Source of the DNA: Parasponia andersonii
Taxonomy: Eukaryota > Streptophyta > Magnoliopsida > Rosales > Cannabaceae
Direction of reading: 5' to 3'
Assembly (NCBI GenBank): GCA_002914805.1
Contig: JXTB01000159.1
Location: 1 to 64,000, forward strand
DNA: 64,000 nt
The position numbers and the translations under genes are program-made. The notes under the pieces were generated by a model, which was given only the letters and a program-made list of their open reading frames with translations, was not told the origin of the DNA and searched no databases. Shown piece after piece: positions 24,391-37,465 of this stretch (position 1 is its first letter; each line of letters begins with the position of its first letter).

Positions 24391-27300
24391 ATATCAAAGA
24401 CTTCGATTTCACAGATTAAGATAGTCAGAGGTGGATTTATATGCATGGTTTAAAGCTTGTTGGGTATAATTTTCTTCAACTACTTAAAAAACGACACATG
24501 GACTTGACAGAAGGTCCAAAACGACATGTCATAGCTCAAGCACAATCACAGACCTAACCATTGGCCAAGCACCCCTTGGACTGCCGCTAACTTGGTCAGA
24601 TGTTAGGAGACCAAGGGAAAGCCTCAGAACCAGTAACCAGAGGACAATCTCGGACAAATACTGTGTACGATTCAAGACCTCCCAAGCACTAATATTGGCT
24701 GAGTCTGCCGATAAACTACTCAGCAGAAGGCAAGTTTTCGACCACGTAACATGCACAGTCTTACTACCACAATACACAAAAGACAGCACAGACTATAGAG
24801 AGAGGTTGACATTTTTTTTGGTAGGTAAGATTTCTTTCTATTTTTTCAAGAAATATGTTATATGTTATGTTGCCACCGACTCTAATATTTTGAGACTACA
24901 AGGTCACTATAAATAATGTTTTATATCTAGTACAAAATGTAACCGATCATAATTACTTAAAATTTTATTTATTTTTTTGTTATTTCTCTTTATTTTATTT
25001 ATTCGCTCCATGTTTTACAAGTTCCCAAAAAGATGTAATATTATTACTATTCATTTTAGTTCTTCGTTTAATAGTACCATCATCGTCGACAGGTGAAAAG
25101 TCCAACTATAATCTTATTTAAGTTTGTATGAACTACGCCTACACCGAATTTTAGCACCACTTAAAGACACACAGTGAATCAAAATACACACCAAAACTGC
25201 TTAATAAAAGAAAAATGCTTGATGCTTGAAATCTCATGTGAAAAAATAGATGGTCCTTGGTCTATCCTAGCTTCAAAAGTAGACTATTGATCGAGGATTT
25301 TTTCCTCTTTTTTTTTTTTTTTTCCTAATGAAGATTGTGGACTTACGTTTTCTATGATATGGAGAACTTTTTCTTCTTCAATTTCAAGCCACATGAATCC
25401 ATTACCATAATTAACACAATCCAATCTGATACGATGCTGACCAAAAGTCCCAAACTTTTTCCTCTCTTTTTTCCCCTATAGTTCCTCAAAACCCATTATA
25501 ATGGCCATGACTCTAGGCTTTGTCCCATACCCACTTTCAATATTTGTCGCTCTGATCCAATTCTGAAAATCACACTAATCAGAAACCCACTTTGGTGCCT
25601 CAATCAACGCATGCATTTTATCCAAACTACAGCAATATTACTATAATTATTAGAGGATATATAGATGTTAACTTTGTTAATTTGTAGGCATTTTAAATCA
25701 ACAAATACTCAAAGTTTAAATTAATAAATGTTCGATCACCCAAATAGAATGACTGGACGATGGGATCTTATAGTTAAAAGACGCAAGCACCTGCCACCCC
25801 ACTTAATAAGTTCATGAATTCGCATTTTCGCTTGTGTTATACTTTTGCCTAGCATCATAAGACTCCGTTGCCATGCTCATAATTTTAACTGTTGTATAAC
25901 TTGTTTTCTTTGGCTCAATGCAAGTGATATGTAGTACTATATAGTAATAATTCAAAAGAGTCAATGGCTCCAAAGAATTTGTAAATCCTTTTCTTGAGCA
26001 TACATTGATATTATTTTTTCATATTCATTAACAATGATGTTTCTCTTTCTAATTTATTCGAAGTCCAATATGGTCGTTGTTGGTTGACCACTGTATAGAA
26101 AGATAACAACTTTCCCTAAACAAAATCCCACATGTGTTTGTTACAAGTAGCACTTTATAATTTATATACAACTCAATGATATTTTCTCATATTTGATTAA
26201 GATTATTCACTTATATATTTTCCTTCTAAATGGAGCAACGTGACAAAATATATAAAATGACAAAGTTGATCAGCTAATTATATCATGTGAACCCTATAAA
26301 AAACTTTGTTCTACCGAACCAGATTTCTTTTATGCTAAGCAATCCAATGAACTGGGGTATGCATACACCCACCAAATCTCATTTTGAGATTCTATACAGT
26401 ACTCATCAGTCATCTACTACACTTTTTTTCCCCTTTAATGTACTTAATTCAACACAATTAGTCAATTACTAAAGCTATTCTACTTTTTTTTTCAGTATCC
26501 GGGAACAGGAGGTATCCAAGTTCATAGAGATAATGATTGAGATGTTAATAGTACATTCATCACTATTAATACTATACTTACAGCATAATTAAGTTGAGTT
26601 TTTTTTTTAAAAAAAAAACAAAGAAAAAGATAAAGGGTAGTTAATTATATGGGTTGTTGATTTTCCTAACCAGTGTTGGAAAAAATAATTAAGAGCAGCC
26701 TATTTGTCAAATTAAGAATTACTCGTGTATATGTAATTAAGCACTTGTGCCAACAATGATACTCAATGATACTAGTAAAGAAAACAATTATACAATATAC
26801 ATCAAATCAAAGAATAATTGACCGCTTAAAAAGTTGAAAAGCAAAAAGATAAAATAAGGGTATTCAATCAGATTATGTTAATTGGAGATTTGCCCCACAG
26901 TTCCACCATAAACAAGCCCACATGTTTCAACATAACCCATTAATCTAATCATAAGCCCCACACTCGTCCATTTAGTCCCAAAAAAAATTTCTCTATTTTT
27001 TCTCAAAAAAAAAAAAAGAGGGTTAACTCTGATAATACTTGTGGACCGTTATTCTGACCTATACTACCAATGTTGTCTAACTGATTTAAATTAAGCCGTA
27101 TAATAATCTGACTATGGGCCATGATAAAAGAACATATAAAAAATAGTAATAATAATATTAACAATAATGATTTACTTGAAATAAGTGGAAAGCGTGGCGG
27201 CAATGATTCCGTTCGTTGTTTATGAAAGCTAAGTTTTAACTAAAGCCAAATAATCAAATAACATATGAGAGTGCCCTGACAATTTTGGGGAAAATAAATG

Positions 27301-27599
27301 AAAAATTGGGAGAAATGGAATTCTTTTATTCATTATATATTTTTTAAAAAAAATTTCCATACAAATTTTGTCAATTGAAAACGAAAGAAAAGTCAATCAA
27401 AAGGGCGCTTTATAACCACTCATTCTCACAGTGTGCTATGACTGTTGTCGCATCATATCCCCGCTGTTCCTTCGACAGAATTTTGCACGTGAGGCATCCT
27501 GAGTGCGCACGTGAGACATTACTGCACCTCGTTTCCACGTGTATTTTTTTTTATTTATAAAAATTACTTTAGAAAGCGGGAAATAGATAAATAGTATAT

Positions 27600-27960
27600 A
27601 TATATCCGTTTTTTCAAGCATATTCTCATAAATTCTCGTTTTTATTTTTATTTCATTAATATCTATTTTTATACATTCTTTGAAAAAATTATCCTATAAA
27701 TATTTTATATATAAAATACATGTCATGATATATATTTCAAAATATAAACCATATGTACAAACTTATATTGCAAATGTAAACTATATATAAAAATATATAT
27801 TGTAAATATATATTATAGATATTTTATCATGAAATATATATTCAAAGAACAAATATTGCTAACATAAAACTTAAAAATTAGTATTTTGTGAAATATAATA
27901 CACAAAAGCGAGTACTTGAGTATAAATTTCATTATAATTACAATACATGTATATTATCAA
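27600..27960. repeat. dispersed repeat copy, shared with 55124-55500
   Basis: The phrase aagcatattctcataaattctcg followed by tttttatttttattt matches aagcatattttcataaatatttg plus the same tail at 55139 and 55254. Both continue into similar AT-rich text with atatatttcaaaat. Class unknown. Confidence 0.5.
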
Positions 27961-28130
27961 CGATGCAATAATAGACGTGTAGGATTTATCCTCTTCATAA
28001 AAGTTTTATTAGGAACCCAATTTTAATTGGTGTGTTGTGCGGTTGTAAGTTTAATTTGATTAGTTGAGGTTTAAGATTCAAAAGTTTGTCACTTTTATTT
28101 TTTTATTAAAAAGAAAAAAACTACACACAT

Positions 28131-29256
28131 GTCCCATATAGGTATATCTATAGCATCGTTACCTTCGTTTACATGTAAGCACGATCTTTGGAAGTGTCTT
28201 TGGAAGTCTCGGTTGCATCTTATGCATCATCTTCTATGGTGAAGAATCCTCAATGACGTTCTTCCTACAAGAGTTTGATTAGCTTCTATCCTCTAGCTTG
28301 AGGAAGCGAAATGTTCGTTATGTGGTTTGCTAGAGAAGACCACCATCCATTTATTTTGGGACTGTCCAATAGCTAAAATCTTGTGGTTCACCTCTAGTTG
28401 GGGCATAAGATGAGATAACTTCCATTTTCAAGGGACGGAGGACTAGTTCGACAAAGTTTTTAAAGGAGCAATAGTACCAAAGGAGAAAGTGTACTTCTCT
28501 TCATTTATAATTTTAACTTCAGTATGTATAGATGTCATGTGGCATGAGAGAAATTAGATTGTGCATGGAGGTGTACCTAAACCACTTCGAGAGTTAATCA
28601 GAGATGTGCATTGGGCTTTTAAAGTGTAGGCTGTTGCATTGGAAGTGCAACCTGAGAGAGGTATCTGGCATCTATCAGTATGGACCCCCCTTCTTCCTAA
28701 GTGGCACAAAATTAACTCTGATGTTGTAGTAATAAGGGATCATTTTGTCTGCTCAACTGTGGGAAGAGATAGTTAAAGAGCAATTCTATTTTCTACGACG
28801 ACTCAGATTAATGTGACTGAACATAGCATAGTGGAAGCCGTGGCCTTGAAGAAGAGTTGTCTCAAGTCATACTAAGAAAGCTACAACCTACTGTACTAGA
28901 GTTTGACTGTCAGGAACTCATTTCAACTCTCTAAGTATCCTTACAACCAGCTTGGAACATATGCTCAATTGTGGAGGAAATATTGTTGATGGCTAGATGC
29001 ATTGGAGTGGTTGAATTCTTCTATACCATGCGCTTAATGAATTATTTGGCTCATAATCTTGCTAAATGGGCCAACAGACATAATGTGCTTGGTGTTTTGG
29101 ATGTCAATTCTATACCTGACTTTGCTTGTAATGATTTTATTCTTCCTAACTCTATTTTAGGGAATTAATGTTCTCCCTCTCTATTTTGGTAGCCCTGCCC
29201 TTGCTCTGCCTTTGGGCATTTTTAATGAATCTTATATTAACAAAAACAAAGAAAAA
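28131..29256 (+). mobile_element. 5'-truncated, decayed LINE (non-LTR retrotransposon)
   Basis: In broken plus-strand frames the translation shows a zinc-binding reverse-transcriptase tail domain near 28188-28390: LLWWRILNDVLPTRV, then KCSLCGL, then IHLFWDCP, with the C-C-H-C spacing. Farther on comes an RNase H-like block typical of plant LINEs: LPKWHKINSDVV near 28700 and NYLAHNLAKWANRHN near 29040. The element ends with tttttaatgaatcttatatt and an A-rich tail near 29225-29256, as plant LINEs do. Several in-frame stops and frame changes show it is dead. The upstream reverse-transcriptase core is absent. ACATGT occurs at both borders, a possible short target duplication. Confidence 0.8.
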
Positions 29257-29842
29257 ACATGTAAATAATGACTCACGTTATCCAATGACTATGATTAGAC
29301 AAACATATTAAATGTTAAGGGTGTAAGCTGGTCGAGTCAAATTTTCTTTTAAAATATATCTCCATAACCTTTTTATATTTAATTTTTAAAAAGACTGATT
29401 TATAATTATATAAGATTTAATAATTCTATACAATTATATTATATATGCTTTAACAAAAAAACAATATATTAAAGGGGAGTGATAAGTACACTTTATTTCT
29501 TACTTTTTTTATACTTTCCATTTTTATTGTTTGACACGTGACTTCTACTATCTAGTTTAATATTTTAATAATACAATAAATCATAGTAGAATCCACATAT
29601 CAAATAGTAAAATTGAGAAAGTATACAAGAAAGTGCATCAAGCGCTCCTCAACTTTGAAATAAAATACAAATATGAACAACAAAGATATTTGTTAATATC
29701 TCAATAAAACAAAAGAAAAAAATTAAACTGACAAAACAAGTGGCAATCATCATACGAAATATATTTTTCCCAGTCACTTAACTATAATAAATTCTATGGC
29801 ATTTAAATGATAAACATATATATATATATATATGTATATATA

Positions 29843-30076
29843 GGTTGCCAATTCCATAGGTATTTTTTTTTTACCTATGTGTAGATATTTTTTTTAGTCG
29901 TTGGATCATCATTTAACGGCGATCCAACGATTATAATGAAATACATGAAAAGACATACATCTTCAATGTTATTTCTCTCTTATTTTTTACTATAAAAAAA
30001 TATGCATGATAAAATTTTATTGGTTAAAATAATACTTATGTATGGGTTAAAAAAAAAACCTACTGAATTAGTGTCC
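29843..30076. mobile_element. MITE copy B (234-bp family, TA-flanked)
   Basis: Exactly the same length as the copy at 699-932, and again embedded in TA runs. Ends GGTTGCCAATTCCATAGG and, read on the other strand, GGACACTAATTCAGTAGG match at 13 of 18 positions. The internal hairpin CGTTGGATC…GATCCAACG replaces ATTGGATCA…TGATCCAAT of copy A: the sequence changed on both arms while pairing was kept. A second small hairpin (taggta…taccta) lies near the left end. Confidence 0.75.
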
Positions 30077-31061
30077 ATATATATATATTTACATTTATCA
30101 ATTGATATTTGTTATATACTGAGCTAATAAATCTTGGGCACAAACATCTTTAATTTTTAAATATTAGTAAACATAAATGACAAAACTACAAAGAATAAAA
30201 TGAGAGGAATAGAAGAAATCCAATAGAGGCTAAGGTTACGAGGGACCCAAAAAAAAAAAGAAAAATCAACCAAAATATAGTAGGTAAACTGCACATATGA
30301 GGAACTATAGATGAATTTATATTGACTGAAATACAGAGCCTCATTCTAAATAAATATTCATTTTCAAATATTACAACAAAATGATTGATATATCAAGATA
30401 TTAAAAGTGTAAAATATGATGTATCTGGTAAAAAAAATAATATACAATTAAAATTGATATATAAATATACATACCAAATATAAAAATGCATATACTCGAA
30501 CAAATAGCTAAAAAAATAAATAAATAAAAGCATGCATTTTATTGAAACAAAGTGTAAAAAAAATGACACCTACCATAACTTCTCTTTACAGAAATAAAAT
30601 TGGAATAAACGCATATTTGCGGAGGAAAAAAAAAGGCGGGAGGGGGGATTTAATTGTAGGAGAAAATTCAATTTGAAAAAACATTAGTGTCCTACCCGTT
30701 ATAAGTTTGTCTTGAGATTATGGTTTTGAGCACTTGTGTTATAATGCAGCATTACTATTTATTTATTCCCTCACTGTTTTTGTTTGTTAAATATCTACTT
30801 TTTAAAAAAGCATTATTAAAAAAAAAAAAAAAAAACTAAGAGCGTATAACCTTCCTTTTTTATCCTCAACTTTGCTAATCATTATTGTTGAATGTTTTTT
30901 TTTTTTTTAAATGAATTGTTGAATGTTCTTGTTATAATGAAATGGGCTGGTCTCTTTAGTTGGCATTTTTAACTTAACTTATGCCATGGATATAAAAGAG
31001 GACGGCTGTATAAGAGGCATGCACAAGAAGGCCCCACCTTGATGTCCGAAAGATTGACTAC

Positions 31062-32172
31062 TAGGGTGCATGTTTAGTTAAAGGAATGAATTAGGGTGTT
31101 CAAATAATCACTAAATTGTAGAATCCGTCTAATCTAGTCTACCACAATTTCTTTTCTTAAATGATCAGTTACAGGTTATAAAATTTAAAAATCAACTTGG
31201 CTAGTTCAGTCTTTGGTTTTGGACAAATTCAGTCGGATTCAAACCGAATAGCATAGTAAGTTTGTATATATATTTTTTTAAAAAATATATGTATACTAAT
31301 AGTTTAAAATTTAAGCTCATTCATTTTAATTAAGTAGTGGCTATTCTTTGCTCGTTTAAGACTATGTTACTTAAAACTCTTATGATATTTTAGACTTTAA
31401 GCCTTTGTTATTGTAATGTGCTTAATATTAAAGACTTTAGGTTTACTATTCAATTTCGATTAGATTGTAAGTTGTAACTAAATTTTAAGTTTAATAGGAC
31501 TTTTGATTTGGTTGTAGCTTTTAACTATATTATTATTAGTTTTATGTTTGGACTTTATATTTTAGATGGAGTATGATTATAAGATGAGCTCAATAAATAT
31601 TGTATTAATTCAAATTTTGTAAGTTTTCAAACTGCGGAAATTGTCCAAACTGATAGCAAAAATATAGATATAGTCTAGTCGATTTGAATCAACCAATTCA
31701 AACCGCATGGATTAGTGAACCAGACAAACCGTATATTTGGATTAATTTTTAGATTGGCGATTTAGATCGTCTAAACTGACTATAAACATCCCTAAAATGA
31801 TCCTAGAATGAAAGTGTGATTCTAAAAGAAAGTACATTATTTTGTTTGGTTGTATTTTTAGCAAAAGAATTGTGATTCTAATAGAATCACAATTATATTA
31901 AATAATGTAATTGTTATTTCACTCCACTGTCAAAGAAATAACAATTCTATCATTAGCAAAAATTTTAATATCTAGTTTTTTCTATTTTGTCCTTTCAAAA
32001 TATTTAAAAGTAAGGATATTTTCGTCATCAGAATATTTTTTTCTATTTCATTCAAAGACTATTTCAAATTTTTACTAAACAATTAATTATTATTTCTATT
32101 TCATTTCTAATTTCATTCTATTACGATTCTTATTACTATTCTAATTCTATTACATGAACTAAACACCATATT
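31062..32172. mobile_element. MITE with TTTAGTT-type ends, interrupted
   Basis: The left end reads AGGGTGCATGTTTAGTTAAAGGAATGAATT. The reverse complement of the right end reads ATGGTGTTTAGTTCATGTAATAGAATTAG. These are alignable terminal inverted repeats with the GTTTAGTT motif common in plant hAT-like MITEs. The body after 31796 has nested inverted words such as gtgattctaatagaatcac. It was split by the element at 31089-31795. Confidence 0.5.
31089..31795. mobile_element. inserted ~0.7-kb element with TTAGGG ends
   Basis: The ends read TTAGGGTGTTCA (left) and, reverse-complemented, TTAGGGATGTTTATAG (right). AATGA lies immediately outside both ends (31084-31088 and 31796-31800), a candidate 5-bp target duplication. 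The element lies within the outer MITE's left arm, so it inserted second. No coding capacity is seen. Confidence 0.5.
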
Positions 32173-32929
32173 AGAGTAAAGATAAGGACACCAAAATCTC
32201 GTACAAAAAACTTACTCTAACGATGTGGCATTATTTTTAGTTATATAATTTTAAATAAATTGACCCCACTTTAAAAAAAATAGTTAAAATGAATGACATC
32301 TCGTGTGTGGTGTAAGTTTTTGGTATAAAGTATTAGTGTTCATAATATTACTCATTATATAAATATAAAATAATACTATAAAGCATTGTATCGTGTCCAT
32401 CACTACTTAAAAGTGTCAACTTATTATTGAATGACAATACTTTAGGTGGGGCTTATATTAGACCTAATCTCTTATTATAGTCATTCAGTAATAGAATAAC
32501 ATATTTTGTTGTATTGTGTACTAAGAGAATATGATAACATTATATAGATGTAATTATGTATTACTCTTCTCCGTTATATTGTCAAAATGATAGCATGGAT
32601 GATAGTTTGTGAGATGCTAAAACCATTCTTAAAAATAACAAAAGAAAAAAAATAGATTAAATTGGAGGGATTTTTAAGTCCGAAGAAGGATTGAAAGGAG
32701 GCATCCGCACAATTTTTTGCTAAAGCATAAATAACAAATTAGATCTTGTTTTCAAGGACTAGATAGGGGAAATAATTTTACACCTTGTCTTGTGATCGTG
32801 AATCTAAGGTTTTTTTTTTTTTTTTTTTCCTTCTTATAAATAATATTACGTTACATTCGCTTTCAGCCTAAAGGTCGGGAATTCTATTTTAATTTTTCTT
32901 AAAAAGACCAAATTAAAATAAAAATTGAA

Positions 32930-33570
32930 GTTGAAGTGACATCATCAAGCAAGAAAGTTAGCGTCATGGGTGTACGGACATTGACGGGACCAATTAGATC
33001 CAATCACGTAATAAACAAATAAATAAATCCAACTACTGACCACCGATTGGACCACGTGACTAGAATATTTAGAGCCCTCTCACTCTGTCTAAAGTGGGCC
33101 CCACCATTCACTTATGTGCTTTGTCTGATATTGCCACCACATCAATTGCTATATCCCAAGGTTGTCTTCGTCCTGTACGGAACGGGATTCTTTTACAATG
33201 CCGACACCCACCCTAAAGATTTTGATCACTCGCACACTGCCCTATCTTAGCCGTACACGTGTACCATTCATCAGAGTTGGTCAGAGCGTTGCATAAAAAA
33301 AACTCTTATATTAAACAACTCTTCGAAACTAACCCGCCCCGCTACGAAAATAAGAAACGTGTCTAAATCATTACATGGTGTTTAATACTTCTACCGACGT
33401 ACGGTTGGGTCCACTGTTCTAGCCAATAGGAACGCTCCATTTCCGAAGGAAAAAGCGAGCCAGCGGGTCCCACATACGTGTAGCTCCTATTTCAAAGGGC
33501 CCCACACCCGCATCCGGACCTTTCCCGTCATTGGTATACGTACAAGAATTTCAAATTTTCCCAATAAGGT
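32930..33570 (+). promoter_or_regulatory. orphan promoter-like island
   Basis: A GC-richer ~640-bp island in otherwise AT-rich DNA. It carries a G-box CACGTG (33053-33058), an exact class I TCP site GTGGGCCCCAC (33094-33104), a 12-bp palindrome GTACACGTGTAC containing a second G-box (33253-33264), a CCAAT word near 33423 and GGGCCCCAC (33497-33505). It also holds GGGTCCCAC near 33475 and several further ACGT cores. A good splice donor, AATAAG/GTGAGTG, follows at about 33566. No gene is recognised downstream, so it may drive a noncoding RNA, a decayed gene or an unrecognised small gene. Strand is inferred only from the donor. Confidence 0.4.
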
Positions 33571-36500
33571 GAGTGTTTTTTTTTTTCTTTAAATTATTAA
33601 AAAAAAAAAAAGAGTGCTTAGGTTAGATGCATTTATCCATTTTTCACTCTCACTGTCTATCTATCTCTATGGACGACGATATACATCAAACACATTTGAT
33701 ATTAGTATTTTCGAACCGAAGAAAAAAAAAAAAAAAAGGAGAAAAAGTTTTCTTTTGATAGTACAAAACCTAGTTTCAATTTTATTTAATTTCATCGAGT
33801 TTGAGATATAATATGATCCTTCGCAGAGGATTTAGCGTATTAATATTAAAACGTAAAATGCTAGAGGAGGAGATCGATGTGTGATATTTAGTGTCAAACA
33901 CTAATAGATCAAAGTGTAAGACGTCACATGTGCTCTTTGTCATTGTTCAAATTGCATGTAGACATTGCACTCTATTAATGTATTGTGTTACATGTACGCG
34001 TAGCATAGCTTTATTGAAATAAGTATCTTTGGGAAACACATCGGATATTTTTTCCTTCTCAGGCTCATTTGTGACGTGTCTCTACCTTTATTGACCATTA
34101 TATATGTTTGATATCACACTTATATAGCATAAGTTTAGGTAGTCACTGTTACAATACTGTAGGCGAGGCTCTACTTTGAGAAGTGTGTGTATATGTATAT
34201 ATACACGTACACAGATATTGCTTGTAATGATAGTAATGGGTGCTTAGTATCTATGGTGTTTTGTATTTTTAAGTATTGTTTCAATGATACTATATATACT
34301 ATAGATCATTAGATCTCCAAACCCTTGGTCCTCTAGTGTTTTTTTGACTCTATGTCTAATTGGAAAACACCAATTTATTTGGAGGTGAATGGGCATGGAT
34401 ATTTTCCTCGAAGTCTTTATGAAATCCTTGAAATGATTACATTCTTAATGAGAATTTGAACTAATATTTAAGTAAATATAATGTGTGTTTGTTTCTCGGC
34501 TGCTACATTTTGTCCTTACCGCTCTTAACCTTCCCCTATTATTTCTTGTTCGAATTCTGCTTTAAACAAACTTATGCAACCTAAAGTAGTTAGTGAGGTT
34601 GACATAGTACCATTCCGACTCTTTCACTCGAAATTTTATGGCAATAAATAGTTTACAATGATTACGAAAAAAAAAAAGGATCATTACTACTGCCGTTTTC
34701 AGATAATGACAAGATAATGGTCTTATTTATCTATTTCCTCTAACATAAAAGGGGGGGGGAAAAAAAAAAGCTCTAGAGTTTTAAGTGAAAATAATAAGAC
34801 TACAGAGTTTCTCAATCTGAAAATTTAATTAAAAATGGATATAAATTGGAGAAACATGTAGATGGAATGGAAGTGTATATATAGTTTCATGTCAACTTAG
34901 AAGAGCAATAATTAATGCAAAAACCTTTGTACATATGAATGATCGATATACTTACATAAGCTACTAGGACCACGTACATAATTTTCAATAATGACAAATA
35001 TGGTCATATGAACAGAAAACAAGTTTGGGTTGGTGTAAACACCACAAAAGAAGGGAGGCTTTTTGGCAGCATTTCCAAGCAAATGCTAATTCACTAGTTA
35101 AAAAAAAAAAAAATTGCTTTATATAGTTCTACCATGTGAAAGAATAGTAAAAGTAAAGTAGATCGTATCTTTCTTTTCAAAAAGGAAGGTATATGTTTCT
35201 ATATTTGTTTCTTTTCTGAATGAAGAGCCTCTCCCAATGAGCTGACTCCCTTTGGTAAAAATTGGTGGTCCAATAACCCCAATGGTCTCACAAAGGAAAA
35301 ATTTATCTACTTACTTTTTTAAAAAAATAAATTTATCTACGTTTTTTTTTTATCTACTTATTGAGCTCCATCTTGTTAGACCTTAGAGGAGCTCAATACT
35401 CAATAGTAAGCACACATTTCGATATTCTATACCATACCATGTACCTTGTTCTTGGATTCCTTGTTATATAGTAACTTCCTTTAAAATATTTACAATTTCA
35501 AATCAGTTTGATGTAATCTCTCATTAAGTCAAGCCAAGCCAAGTCAAGTCAAGCTTCTTGCTTAATCTTTTTTTGCTACATTATTTTTGTTTATTGCAAA
35601 AGGGTAACGGGTTTATTTTATTTTTACTTTTTCTTAATAGTGATGTCTTAAGGGAGCTAGTTCCCTTAAAAGAATTCATTAGTTTGAACTCAAGACCACA
35701 TCTTGTTAATATTCTAATAAGAGAGTGGTAATAAAACTATAGATATTTCTAAGGCAAGGAACACATGTAAATACGGCATGTTCCTAATATCATATCATTT
35801 ATAATCAGATACTATGCAAATCTAACCGTTAAAAGACACTACAACATAAATTTTGTAAAAGTAGATTAAGTATAAACAGTATTGCTTTCACCTTTAAAAT
35901 GGTATAAGTTCTATTCCTTTCTTCTTTTTTATCTCTCTCTTCTTTCAAATTTGCATAGGGTTGTGTTACCAAAAAGTCAAATTAATTAATATTACTATCT
36001 GTTAGCATCATTTTGATTATGGTAATTAATCATCCTCACAGTGATTATGCTTAATCTAAACCAAAATTTTAAGTGAAACACAGGGAGGGAAGGAGAGAGA
36101 GATGGGACAAAGGAAAAGGATTATAATGAGGAGCATTGGAAGAGAGAAGATTCTTGTATAAAGATAGAGTACTGTGATCTACACTAATCATTATACTTTA
36201 GCTTTTAACACAAAAGATGAGTGGAAGGAAGCATAATATGCTGGTAAAAAGCCGAACCCAGAGAGAGAAAGAGAGCTTATTAAGTGAACAGTCAGAATTT
36301 GGAAAAGCCTTGCCGACAAAAATTTATGTCTTTCCACTAAAAAATTGAGTCATGGAAATAACCAAGGTGGTAATATATAGTACCTTACTTAATTCCTTGT
36401 ACATATATATCTCTACTACCCTTGACTGACCAAGAAAGTGAAAGATACCCACTTGATTTTTCACCTATTTACTTACTGTGGTAGAGGTAGGTGGATGAAT

Positions 36501-37465
36501 TGGAAATCCATCAAGAGGGGGAGAGAAAAAAGAAAAAAGGTTTCAAAATTCAAAATGGTTTAAATTTTAAAGGGTCTTTGTATAATGAGGATGTAAATGA
36601 CAATGGACAGATGGTTTCTTGAAAATTCTGCTAGTTCCTATAGAAAAAAGTTCACTAGGTGAACTTTTCTTCAGCTCTCCATGATTGAGAAACTGCTTTA
36701 TTTGGAATTCAAAGTCTACTGACTAACCATTTTCACCAACACTTGGTCTGTATACATTTGAGTTTCTCTCTCTTCCTCAACTCTTTTTTTCAGTCAACCG
36801 GTTTCACCTTTGTAAATTGGTACACAACATTATTGGGAAAAGAGAAATTTGACTCCATGGTTCTCAAATGGTGATAGTTGTAATCATAACAAAACGTAAA
36901 TTATAGTAGAAGAGTGTATAGCCTTAGCATCTTAAAGGGCATTTGGCTATGCGTAATGAAATGAAAAAAGAAATTGGAAGAACAGAGAGAGAGAGAAGAA
37001 AGTGGATGAATATTATAATTTTATCCATACATTGATCTTTCCTTTTGGTCTGCACATGAACCTATAATAATTGGGATATACAGTGACTTATGTTGGAAGA
37101 AAAAGAATGGAAAGATTATATTCCATCTCTAAAGAGAATAATCACAATTAGGATAGGCTGAAAAGATGAACAAAACAGTTCCACTTACATTTTTGGAACA
37201 TTCATTTTACATGAACAATTTTTCGATGACAGTAAGAACCTATAGAAAGCTGAACTGCAGATAACTTCACCATTTGCACCAGTAAAGCCTGTTGAAAAGG
37301 TAGCGTTCTCAGCAGAAAAAAATCTTAGACCAGAAAAAAATCTGCTCAAATTCGTTTTGTAATCGCCCACAGTCATCTTCTTGGCAGCTTCGTGTTGACA
37401 GTTCCTAATCTCAGAATACTTTCAAGACCTTTTCTCAGAAATCATGGGGAGCTTCACCTAATGGT
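33571..37465. other. gene-free AT-rich region
   Basis: No coding sequence is recognised on either strand. It holds poly-A/T runs, a CAAGT-type microsatellite near 35526-35555, and GA-rich patches near 36087, 36255 and 36985. If the island at 32930-33570 is a promoter, exons of its transcript could lie here, but none can be picked out. Confidence 0.5.

Larger units (their letters stand above)
21501..28130. other. gene-free AT-rich region with repeats
   Basis: No gene is recognised. It contains a degenerate short-period repeat (21600-21830), a dispersed repeat copy (21885-22260), a perfect 61-bp tandem duplication (22525-22646), a foldback element (23393-23756), a probable MITE relative (about 24206-24390) and a dispersed repeat (27600-27960). 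A short GC-richer patch near 24490-24790 has open frames on both strands that I cannot assign. Confidence 0.6.
29257..32929. other. gene-free AT-rich region with MITEs
   Basis: No gene is recognised. It contains MITE copy B (29843-30076), an AT-rich stretch, and a nested pair of elements (31062-32172 with 31089-31795 inside). The remainder is low-complexity AT sequence with homopolymer runs. Confidence 0.6.

Noticed and set aside
24529-24916. Overlapping open frames near 24.5-24.9 kb as a small gene
   Set aside because: No recognisable motif, no splice context, and both strands are equally open.
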